NCBI GenBank assembly: GCA_036502625.1
Contig: DASXYG010000026.1
Coordinates: 7,164 to 71,163, forward strand
Length of the DNA: 64,000 nucleotides
Reading direction: 5' to 3'
Source of the DNA: DASXYG01 sp036502625
GTDB taxonomy: Bacteria > Actinomycetota > Actinomycetes > Streptosporangiales > Streptosporangiaceae
How positions within the stretch are numbered: position 1 is the first letter of the stretch; every line of letters begins with the position of its first letter. The notes below the pieces were generated by a model that had not been told where the DNA came from, ran no database searches, and was given only the letters and a program-made list of their open reading frames with translations. Both the position numbers and the translations under genes were made by a program. Below, piece after piece: positions 57,869 to 64,000 of the stretch.

Positions 57869-59164
57869 TCAGGGGGCGAGGTTCGGGGGTGCGGGGCGGT
57901 TGTGGAGGTGGGACCAGTCGCGGGCCATTGCTATGCGTTGGGGGCCCGTTGGGTGGGTTGCGTACATGACGTAGTCGAACGCATCGGGGGTGGGGTCGGA
58001 GAGGTTGTGGACGGCCAGGTCGCGTTGCATGCGGGCGAAGGTGGCCGGGTCGGCGGTGAGGTTGAGGGCGTGGGCGTCGGCGCGGGCCTCGATCTGGCGG
58101 CTGACGAGGTTCTGGGCCGGGGAGGCGAGGAGGGTGCCGATCGTGACGATCGCGGTGACGAAGGCGACGCCGCGGGCGTCGGCCAGCGGGGCTTCGCCGA
58201 TGCCGACGCGGCGGCGTACCGCCGGGGACGTGACCACGAGATAGAGCAGGCACACGCCCGTGGACGCGCTGAGGGCGCCGATCAGCGTGCCGTACAGGAC
58301 GTCGCCGCGTTTCGCGTGGCCGAGCTCGTGCGCGACGATCAGCCGGATCTGCGCGGGGGGTGTCGTCTTCAGCAGCGTGTCGTACACGACGATGCGGCGG
58401 GTGCCGCCGAAGCCCGAGACGTACGCGTTCACCGAGGTCGTGCGCTTGGACGCGTCGGCGACGAGCACGTCGCGCACGGGGACGCCGTCGCGGCGGGCGA
58501 GGCCGAGCAGCTCGGTGCGCAGCGCGCCGGACTTCATCGGCGTGAAGTTGTTGTACAGCGGTTCGTACACCAGCGGATAGCCGTACGACACGAGCACGAC
58601 CAGTACGAACGCGGCGATCGCGGCGGGCGCGTACCAGGCGCGCGGCAGCCCGCGGACCAGCCGGAACGCCAGGATCAGCACGCCCATCGTGGCGACCGCG
58701 CTCACACCGAAGCCGATGCCCTGGTCCGACAGCCACCCCGGCCAGCCCTGCACGGTCAGCCCGTAGCGGCGCAGCACCACGTGCGACCAGGCGGCGAACG
58801 GCAGCGTGACGAGCGTCGAGATCACGGTGAGCGCGAGGCCGGCGACGGCCACGCGCAGCGGCCACGCCGGCAGGTGCGCGGTCATCTTCTGGAACAGGCG
58901 CGCGCCGAGCGGTGTGCAGCCGAGCGCGACGGTCACGCCCAGGCTGACGGCGAGCGAGCCGTACGACGGGCCGTTCAGCGCGTGCGACAGCGACTCGGCG
59001 CGGTCGATCTGCGCGGGGGTGAAGTCGCGCACCGGGTCGGGCGCGACCGGATGCGGCACGGCGCGGCCGAGCGGGTGCCAGGGGGTCGTGAGGGCGACGG
59101 TCACCACCGTGCCGATGCCGAGCACCGCGAAGGAGATCCACGCACCGCGCCGCCAGCCCGTCAA
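57869..59164 (-). CDS. M48 family (Ste24/CAAX-type) membrane zinc metalloprotease
   Basis: A 431-residue multi-pass membrane protease. Several helices precede the zinc motif HELGH (in LIVAHELGHAKRGDVLYG), helices follow, and the third ligand Glu is in RQIEARADAHALNL. The SGFGGTRRIVVYDTLL segment before the motif is typical of Ste24-like M48A proteases. The TTG start at 59164 overlaps the stop of the upstream metallopeptidase gene (TTGA) with GGGAG just before it; a TTG at 59194 is an alternative. The two zinc proteases are thus coupled. Substrate unknown. Confidence 0.88.
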   Translation of the reverse strand: MTGWRRGAWISFAVLGIGTVVTVALTTPWHPLGRAVPHPVAPDPVRDFTPAQIDRAESLSHALNGPSYGSLAVSLGVTVALGCTPLGARLFQKMTAHLPAWPLRVAVAGLALTVISTLVTLPFAAWSHVVLRRYGLTVQGWPGWLSDQGIGFGVSAVATMGVLILAFRLVRGLPRAWYAPAAIAAFVLVVLVSYGYPLVYEPLYNNFTPMKSGALRTELLGLARRDGVPVRDVLVADASKRTTSVNAYVSGFGGTRRIVVYDTLLKTTPPAQIRLIVAHELGHAKRGDVLYGTLIGALSASTGVCLLYLVVTSPAVRRRVGIGEAPLADARGVAFVTAIVTIGTLLASPAQNLVSRQIEARADAHALNLTADPATFARMQRDLAVHNLSDPTPDAFDYVMYATHPTGPQRIAMARDWSHLHNRPAPPNLAP

Positions 59165-60393
59165 TTCAGCTCCCGTTGGAGGTAGGACCGCCAAGCGGCG
59201 GTGAACGCCGTGGTTCCGGTGCCGAGCACGCCGCGCAGGGCGTGGTCCGTCGAGCCGCGCCCGGCGGCGGTGTACAGCCGGATCAGGCGGGTCTCACCGT
59301 ACCGCGCGGCGATCAGGCGGCAGGCGAGCCAGGCCTGTTCGTATGCCTGGGGGAGGGCGCGCGCCGTGCCGGCGAACGCGGCGTCGCCGGGCAGCGCGGA
59401 CGGCGGTCCCGTACGGCGGACGCCGGCGGCCAGCTCCTGCGCGGCGGTGCGTACGGGCACGCCGCGGCCGCGGTAGCCGGCGTAGTCGGCGAACCCCTCG
59501 ACCAGCCACAGCGGCGTGGACGCGGTGGTCGCCGCGCGGGTGGCGACGTGCGTGAGCTCGTGCGTGAGGACGACGTCGCGGCCGAGACCGGACAGCCGGG
59601 CGAAGCCGTCGGGGGCGAGCACCACGCGGTCGCCCGAGCCCGGCGGCGGTGTGCCGTCCGGGCCGGACGCGACGGTGGCGAGCGCGGCGAGCGACCCGAT
59701 CTCGGTGGTGCCGCGCGCCCCGGCGAGCGCGGCGGCGCGGCGCTCGTCCGGTGGTACGAGGAGCACGACACGCCGCGCCCACCTGGACGTCCACACGGCG
59801 TCGACGCGCCGGATCGCGGCGGCCGCGCGGCGCGCGAGGTCGCGCAGGCGGGCGGACGGCACGCCGGCGCCGAGGACGAGCGCGGCGTGGTCGCGGACGA
59901 CGGTGAGCGGGCCGGCGGCCCAGATGTCGGGGGCGTCGGGGCGGCCGTACGCGGTGCCGTCGCCTGAGACGCGCCAGGACGCGCCGGTGCGGGTGAGCGT
60001 GGCGTGGCGGGCCCGGGAGACGGGGGCGGCGTCGAAGCCGCGCAGCCGGTACGTGAGGGTCGCGGCGACCGTCATGGAGGTGTCCGTGGCGGCCTCGACG
60101 GCGGTGACCCGGTAGCGCCACGCGGCGAGCGGCAGCCGCGCGAGGTTCGTGAAGACCTGCTCCTGGCGGTCGCGGTACGCGCCGGGCGCCAGGGTGGCGG
60201 TGAAGCGGGCGCGGTCACCGGCGCGGACGGCGGCGGCCTGGGCGTCGAGCACCCGTTGCGCGTCGCCCGTGGGCTGCCGTGGCAGCGCCGCCGTTCCGCC
60301 CGCCGTGACGCCCAGCGCGACGGCCGCGGCGACGAGAACGGCCCCGAGCCGTAGCGCGCTCCGGTCGTACGCGGGTCGGGGATGGGCGGGCAT
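59161..60393 (-). CDS. Secreted/anchored peptidase MA-like gluzincin
   Basis: A 410-residue exported protein. An N-terminal hydrophobic segment (LGAVLVAAAVALGVTAGGTA) is a signal peptide or anchor. An uncharacterised beta-rich region follows (about 45-160), then a peptidase MA-type domain with DVVLTHELTHVATR as the HExxH zinc motif and the distal Glu in LVEGFADYAGYRG. ATG 60393 is the first start after a stop-free, low-quality extension. It is the first gene of a two-gene unit with the M48 protease, separated from the NlpC/P60 gene by a terminator. Confidence 0.82.
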   Translation of the reverse strand: MPAHPRPAYDRSALRLGAVLVAAAVALGVTAGGTAALPRQPTGDAQRVLDAQAAAVRAGDRARFTATLAPGAYRDRQEQVFTNLARLPLAAWRYRVTAVEAATDTSMTVAATLTYRLRGFDAAPVSRARHATLTRTGASWRVSGDGTAYGRPDAPDIWAAGPLTVVRDHAALVLGAGVPSARLRDLARRAAAAIRRVDAVWTSRWARRVVLLVPPDERRAAALAGARGTTEIGSLAALATVASGPDGTPPPGSGDRVVLAPDGFARLSGLGRDVVLTHELTHVATRAATTASTPLWLVEGFADYAGYRGRGVPVRTAAQELAAGVRRTGPPSALPGDAAFAGTARALPQAYEQAWLACRLIAARYGETRLIRLYTAAGRGSTDHALRGVLGTGTTAFTAAWRSYLQRELN

Positions 60394-60425
60394 GGGGTCA
60401 TTCTCGCGTGCGGCCCCCGGAGACG

Positions 60426-60459
60426 ACGCAGCCCCGGGCCGGACGGCTCGGGGCTGCGT
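60426..60459 (-). terminator. Hairpin terminator after the NlpC/P60 gene
   Basis: ACGCAGCCCCG (60426-60436) pairs with CGGGGCTGCGT (60449-60459), just downstream of the hydrolase stop at 60471. Confidence 0.7.
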
Positions 60460-60470
60460 GATCGGAGGGG

Positions 60471-61463
60471 TCAGGGGCGGACCGCTCCGACGTACGAACT
60501 GGCCATCGAGGAGAACGGGACCACCTCGACGTACGCACCCGTGTGCGGTGCGTGGATGATGTCGCCGCCGCCGACCCACATGCCGACGTGGCCCAGACCG
60601 TCGAAGAACACCAGGTCGCCTGGCTGCAACTGGGACTGGTCCACGTGATGGCCGGCGTTGTACTGCGCCTGGGACGTACGCGGGAGGCTCACGCCCGCGG
60701 CACGCCACGACATCATCGTGAGGCCGGAGCAGTCGTAGCCGCCGGGTCCGGTGCCGCCGTAGACGTACGGCTTGCCCTTCTGCGCGTACGCGTAGTTCAG
60801 CGCGGCGCGCGCCGAACCGGACGCCGGACCGTTGTAGTGGCCACCGGTGCTACCCGGCGCCTGCGGGCGGTCCTGGGGGGGAAGCTGGCTGAGCAGGTGC
60901 TTCTGCTGCTTGATCAGCTTCTGGATCTGGCTGCGCTTCCCGCGGACCTTCTTCAGCGACTTGCGGGCGTCGTCAAGCTTGCGCTTTGCCTGGTCGCGGT
61001 CGCGGCGCAGCTTCGCGTCGCTGTTGAGGAAGGTACGGATCGAGGCCATCTGCGAACTGGACAGGTGGTCGAGCGACGCCAGTTGGTCCAGGACCTTCTG
61101 CGGGTTGCCGTCGGCGAACATCGTGCTGGGGGTGGCGGTCAGGTTGCCGTCCTGATACGCGACCGACGCCATCATGGCGATCTTGCCGCGCATCCGTCCG
61201 ACGACCTTCTCGTCCTTCTTCGCCGACTTGTTGAGCTTCTGGTACGTCTTGTTCGCCTTGCCTACGTCGACTCGGTCCTGGTTGTACTGGTCGACGATGT
61301 GGTCGGCGGTGGAATTGAGCTTGTTGAGCTTGCGCTGGATCTGCTGCGCGCTCGGATGCGGAGCGGCGATGGCCGCTCCGGCCGGAAACGCCAGGGCGCA
61401 GGCCGTCAGGAGGCCGACGGTCGGCACCAGCCGTCGAGACACGGCGATTCGGCGCGTGGCCAC
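60471..61463 (-). CDS. NlpC/P60 peptidoglycan endopeptidase (RipA-like), coiled-coil plus catalytic domain
   Basis: Cell-wall hydrolase of 330 residues. A Sec signal peptide (VGLLTACALAFPAGAAIAA) leads into a long coiled coil (about 35-200, rich in Lys/Asp/Gln) and a C-terminal NlpC/P60 domain (about 220-330). Catalytic Cys lies in GGYDCSGLTMMSW and His in GLGHVGMWVGGGDIIHAP. It cleaves stem-peptide bonds, as RipA-type enzymes do. GTG 61463 is chosen with AAGGAG upstream. The leader holds a ydaO-type riboswitch, so expression probably falls as c-di-AMP rises. Confidence 0.92.
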   Translation of the reverse strand: MATRRIAVSRRLVPTVGLLTACALAFPAGAAIAAPHPSAQQIQRKLNKLNSTADHIVDQYNQDRVDVGKANKTYQKLNKSAKKDEKVVGRMRGKIAMMASVAYQDGNLTATPSTMFADGNPQKVLDQLASLDHLSSSQMASIRTFLNSDAKLRRDRDQAKRKLDDARKSLKKVRGKRSQIQKLIKQQKHLLSQLPPQDRPQAPGSTGGHYNGPASGSARAALNYAYAQKGKPYVYGGTGPGGYDCSGLTMMSWRAAGVSLPRTSQAQYNAGHHVDQSQLQPGDLVFFDGLGHVGMWVGGGDIIHAPHTGAYVEVVPFSSMASSYVGAVRP

Positions 61464-61488
61464 GGTTGAGACACGCTCCTTCTTCGAG

Positions 61489-61653
61489 GGGCCGCCTACC
61501 GGGTTAGCTGCCGGGTTCGGGCGTCGAAGAGGCGCCCTACCGCCGTCTGGCCAGATGGTCAGGGACGGATTCACCCCACGGGGGGACGTGTGGTTCCCCG
61601 GTTCCCGGGCCCGGTCGCGGTGACGCCCGGGTGGAGGTCGGGATTCAGCGGGA
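61489..61653 (-). ncRNA. Cyclic di-AMP riboswitch (ydaO-yuaA type)
   Basis: On the minus strand the leader begins GCTGAATCCCGACC and contains GGGGAACC and GGGGTGAATCC. It ends with the class hallmark CCGAACCCGGCAGCTAACC followed by GGTAGGCGG. The ends pair (GCTGAAT... with ...GTAGGC) as the class P1 helix requires. The aptamer ends 26 nt before the GTG of the NlpC/P60 gene, leaving a short expression platform. In this class c-di-AMP binding usually turns expression off (knowledge). Confidence 0.88.
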
Positions 61654-61704
61654 GCCTTTCGCCGTCGCCGAACGGCGACTGGGAAACGATCAGGCTCGGC
61701 GAGG

Positions 61705-61734
61705 ACATTAGCGGTCGTAACCGAACGTCGGCAA
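61705..61734 (-). promoter_or_regulatory. Promoter of the riboswitch-NlpC/P60 transcript
   Basis: TTGCCG (61729-61734), 18-nt spacer, TAATGT (61705-61710) on the minus strand. This puts transcription start near 61698, about 45 nt before the aptamer. Confidence 0.5.
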
Positions 61735-61820
61735 CCGGTTCGTCCTGAGGCGCACGGGATGCAACTGATTTATTGTGATTCGCCGACCGGACGATCACCT
61801 TCGCGCGAACAGTACCGCAC

Positions 61821-62015
61821 TCATGACGCCTCGGGTTCGGTGACCACCAGCCGCAGCGGCGGCACCATCCCGACATCGGCGAGCGCGCCGAGCGCCGCGC
61901 GTTCGCCCTCGCCGATCTCGACGCCGCGCGCCGGCGGGCCGCCGAGCAGCACGGCGACCACGCAGTCGTCACAGGCGATGTCGCGCATCCGGCATCGCGC
62001 GCAGTCGATCAGCAT
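61821..62015 (-). CDS. Small zinc-ribbon-like protein
   Basis: A 64-residue protein beginning MLIDCARCRMRDIACDDCVV, with two CxxC pairs (C5/C8 and C15/C18) suggesting a zinc knuckle, followed by a helical tail GEGERAALGALADVG. Small proteins of this type occur in Streptomyces (recall); function unknown. ATG 62015 follows TACGGT by 6 nt, so the mRNA is probably leaderless. It sits about 80 nt upstream of the promoter of the c-di-AMP riboswitch and could read into it. Confidence 0.78.
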   Translation of the reverse strand: MLIDCARCRMRDIACDDCVVAVLLGGPPARGVEIGEGERAALGALADVGMVPPLRLVVTEPEAS

Positions 62016-62021
62016 GCGAGC

Positions 62022-62027
62022 ACCGTA
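62022..62027 (-). promoter_or_regulatory. -10 hexamer of leaderless zinc-ribbon gene
   Basis: TACGGT on the minus strand, 6 nt before ATG 62015. Confidence 0.5.
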
Positions 62028-62063
62028 CGGCCCGCCACCGACATTCCCGGCGGGCGGCCGGCG

Positions 62064-63383
62064 CTAGGCGCGGAGCCGGCTCAGCAGCAGCCGCGAGGAC
62101 GCCGGACGGGCGCCGGCGCGGCGTACGGCGTCGACGATCTCCTGGTCGGACGTGACGACGACCACCGGCCGTCCGGGCGGCTCGGCGGACACGAGGCGCA
62201 CGATCAGCTCGTCCGCGGTCTCGCCGGGCGCGCTGAACCGTACGCGGACACCGCGGGGCGCGTGCACGGCCGGCGCGTCGACATCGGCGCCGTCGAACAC
62301 CACCGTCACCTCCGCGCCCGTACGGGACGTCAGGCCGGCGAGGCCGGCGATCAGGCGGCGCCGCTGGTCCGCGAGCGGCACCTCCGGGTAGCCGGTCTTC
62401 GTGACGTTGTAGCCGTCGACGACCAGGTGCACCATCGGCAGCGCGAGGAGCTGGTCGAACTGCGCCGGGTCCTGCTCGGACAGGGTGCGCCCGGCGCGGC
62501 CGCCGATGCCCCTCGACTCGGGCGCCACGGCGGAGACGGTGTCGGCGGGGCGGTCGATGGACGTCGGCAGCGCCAGTTCGCGCCGCAGGCCCTGCGCGAG
62601 GTCGTTCAGGGCGTCGAGCAGGACGCGCACCCGCGCGTCGGCGGCGTTGCGGCCCTCGCGGGTGGTGCGTTTCGCCGTCTCGGCGCGCTCCCTGGCCTCC
62701 GCGAGCTCGACGCGCATGCGGCGCAGCTCCTTCTCCGCGGCGGCGACGCTGTCCTTGGCGGCGGCGCGCTCGGCGGCGGCCGCGTCGGCCTCCTCGGTGG
62801 CGCGGCGCTCGGCCTCCTTGGCGCGGTTGCGCGCGTCGTGCAGCTTCCTGCGCAGGTCGGCGACCTCCGTACGGGAGGTGCGCAGCTCGGCGCGCAGCCG
62901 GCTTACCTCGCGCTGCGCCTGGTCCCTGGCCTCCGACAGCTTCCCCCGCAGCGTCTCGACGGCGCGGGTCTGCTGCGACTGCTCGGCGGCGGCGGCACTG
63001 CGGTCCAGCTCGGCGCCGGCCGCCTCGACGATCTCCGGCCAGTTCGGCGGGCGGAGCAGGTACGCGGCGGCGGCAAGCGTGGCCGGGTCGGCGGCGGCCG
63101 GTACGGTGCCGGAGTCGAGCGCCTCGGCGAGCTCGGGCCAGGTGGCGCGCGCCGCGTCGGCCACGCGGTCGCGGAACTCCGCGTCGTTCTCGATCTGGGT
63201 GGCCAGCAGCGTCATGGCCAGCTTCGCGCGGCGCCGCGGCTCGAACCTGGCCACCCGCCGCAGCGGCCCGGGGATCTCGTCCTTCTTGAGCGTGTCGAGG
63301 ACACCCGAGGCGAGCTCGACGACACGGCCGCGCGCCGGTTCGGGGAGCGGGCGGTCGATCCGGTCGCCGTTCGGGGTGCCGAT
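62064..63383 (-). CDS. NYN-domain (YacP-like) RNA-binding protein with coiled coil; apparent ATC start
   Basis: Of 439 residues, a conserved N-terminal segment (DRPLPEPARGRVVELA) leads into ARFEPRRRAKLAMTLLAT, then a long coiled coil (about 140-290). The C-terminal NYN domain follows with MVHLVVDGYNVTKTGYPEV, VTVVFDGADVD and VVVVTSDQEIVDAVR. These PIN-like nuclease or RNA-binding domains are related to YacP/Rae1. No ATG, GTG or TTG lies between the in-frame stop and residue 44; GGAAGG stands 7 nt before an ATC at 63383, which is taken as the start. GTG 63254 is the canonical alternative. Confidence 0.82.
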   Translation of the reverse strand: MGTPNGDRIDRPLPEPARGRVVELASGVLDTLKKDEIPGPLRRVARFEPRRRAKLAMTLLATQIENDAEFRDRVADAARATWPELAEALDSGTVPAAADPATLAAAAYLLRPPNWPEIVEAAGAELDRSAAAAEQSQQTRAVETLRGKLSEARDQAQREVSRLRAELRTSRTEVADLRRKLHDARNRAKEAERRATEEADAAAAERAAAKDSVAAAEKELRRMRVELAEARERAETAKRTTREGRNAADARVRVLLDALNDLAQGLRRELALPTSIDRPADTVSAVAPESRGIGGRAGRTLSEQDPAQFDQLLALPMVHLVVDGYNVTKTGYPEVPLADQRRRLIAGLAGLTSRTGAEVTVVFDGADVDAPAVHAPRGVRVRFSAPGETADELIVRLVSAEPPGRPVVVVTSDQEIVDAVRRAGARPASSRLLLSRLRA

Positions 63384-63438
63384 GGCGTGGCCTTCCTACG
63401 CTGGGTGTTCACCTCGTCATGGTGAATTTCTTGCCCGC

Positions 63439-63444
63439 ATCCTA
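63439..63444 (-). promoter_or_regulatory. -10 hexamer of the NYN-protein gene
   Basis: TAGGAT on the minus strand. It gives a leader of about 50 nt containing a three-codon mini-ORF (ATG 63420 then TGA) before the GGAAGG RBS. Confidence 0.4.
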
Positions 63445-63568
63445 GAGGCAAAGCCTCCGGCCGCAGCGTCTCCACCGGGGTGAGGGGCCGGTGGCGGGCC
63501 GGGGCAACGTACGTACGGCAGGTCCGGGCGCGGGGTCGGCCGTGCGTTCGAATGTCGGTGGGGTGCCC

Positions 63569-63574
63569 TACGGT
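63569..63574 (+). promoter_or_regulatory. -10 hexamer of leaderless DnaQ-like gene
   Basis: TACGGT, 7 nt, then GTG 63582; no Shine-Dalgarno. Confidence 0.5.
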
Positions 63575-63581
63575 CTTCCCC

Positions 63582-64000
63582 GTGATCGACGCAGGCGCGG
63601 GCCCGGCGGAGGGCCACCGGCAGGGCACGCTCGACGACCTCGGCACCCCACTGGCCGAGGTCACGTTCGTCGTGTTCGACCTGGAGACCACCGGCGGCAG
63701 CCCCGCCGAGGCGGGCATCACCGAGATCGGCGCGGTCAAGGTGCGCGGCGGCGAGGTCGTCGGCGAGCTGGCCACGCTGGTCGACCCCGGCCTGCCCATC
63801 CCGCCGTTCGTCGCCATGCTCACCGGCATCACCGAGGTCACGCTGCGCGGCGCGCCGAGCGTCGGCGAGGTGGTGCCGTCCTTCCTGGAGTTCACCCGCG
63901 GCTGTGTGCTCGTGGCCCACAACGCGCCGTTCGACGTCGGGTTCATGCGCGCCGCCTGCGCCGCCCACGACCGCCCCTGGCCGGCGTACACCGTGGTCGA
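63582..64000 (+). CDS. DEDDh exonuclease, DnaQ epsilon-like (3'-truncated by window edge)
   Basis: The first 139 residues of a 3'-5' exonuclease. ExoI motif FVVFDLETTGGSPAEAGITE has the Asp-Glu pair. IGAVKVRGGEVVGELATLVD and the ExoII motif VLVAHNAPFDVGFM with its Asp follow. ExoIII and any C-terminal GIY-YIG (UvrC-like) domain would lie beyond the window. In mycobacteria a DnaQ-UvrC fusion sits close to qcrCAB-ctaE (Rv2191), so that is the likely identity. The start at GTG 63582 follows TACGGT and appears leaderless. Confidence 0.88.
   Translation, partial: MIDAGAGPAEGHRQGTLDDLGTPLAEVTFVVFDLETTGGSPAEAGITEIGAVKVRGGEVVGELATLVDPGLPIPPFVAMLTGITEVTLRGAPSVGEVVPSFLEFTRGCVLVAHNAPFDVGFMRAACAAHDRPWPAYTVV

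Noticed and set aside
1..64000. tRNA genes, IS elements, integrase genes or attachment sites
   Set aside because: Intergenic gaps were read for cloverleaf ends, terminal inverted repeats and transposase or integrase motifs, and none was found.

Overview
The window is high-GC actinobacterial DNA: SD-led genes mixed with leaderless genes, a GlnR box, an actinobacterial c-di-AMP (ydaO) riboswitch, the PspA/PspAA/HtpX/PspAB set, a haem-copper oxidase of ctaC-ctaD-ctaF type, and both GlnA and GlnA2 with their adenylyltransferase GlnE. From recall, the core gene order follows the Mycobacterium tuberculosis Rv2191-Rv2222c segment (DnaQ-like exonuclease, ctaC, adoK, erpA, glycerate kinase, cobS, leucyl aminopeptidase, dlaT, lipB, lipA, DUF4191, RDD, glnA1, glnE, glnA2), with many insertions. 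This, and the family mix, suggest a soil actinomycete (Streptosporangiales- or Streptomyces-like); the genus cannot be fixed from the sequence alone. No tRNA, rRNA, CRISPR array, IS element or prophage was seen.

Layout. 1-13.6 kb, accessory: end of a drug-efflux MFS gene with its TetR, nadE, a polar amino-acid ABC operon, a small secreted protein, a sugar-acid dehydratase/FAD-oxidase pair, a decayed oxidoreductase remnant, a divergent MFS/HTH pair and an unusual arginase-family enzyme. 13.7-28 kb, nitrogen core: glnA2, glnE and GlnR-boxed glnA, interleaved with an NmrA-like reductase, an FG-GAP beta-propeller, a GATase, a second HTH/MFS pair and a TetR/SGNH-hydrolase pair. 28-34 kb: DUF4191, two secreted proteases flanking a large inverted repeat, lipA and lipB. 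34-47 kb: peptidase E, an alpha/beta hydrolase, the E2 and E3 subunits of a 2-oxoacid dehydrogenase, pepA, cobS, a CobU fusion, an aldo/keto reductase and small membrane proteins. 47.3-51 kb: envelope-stress cluster pspA-pspAA-htpX-htpX-pspAB. 51-57.8 kb: glycerate kinase, erpA, adoK, tusA-like, ctaCDF. 57.9-64 kb: two overlapping zinc metallopeptidases, a c-di-AMP-riboswitch-controlled NlpC/P60 hydrolase, a zinc-ribbon peptide, a NYN-domain protein and the start of a DnaQ-type exonuclease.

Links between genes: GlnE modifies GlnA (its adenylylation Tyr is visible) and a full GlnR box sits on the glnA promoter. LipB and LipA make the lipoyl group used by the E2 protein, which is reoxidised by the adjacent Lpd. 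ErpA delivers Fe-S clusters of the kind LipA needs.

The most interesting signals are: six GNNWEA repeats in the E2 linker; two low-complexity insertions in GlnE; a leaderless 26-codon ORF coupled to erpA; a shared CCGGTGATCACCGG palindrome before two exported-protein genes; an apparent ATC start codon for the NYN protein; two paralogous HTH/MFS modules; and a strong preference for the word GTACG that dictates otherwise rare codons.
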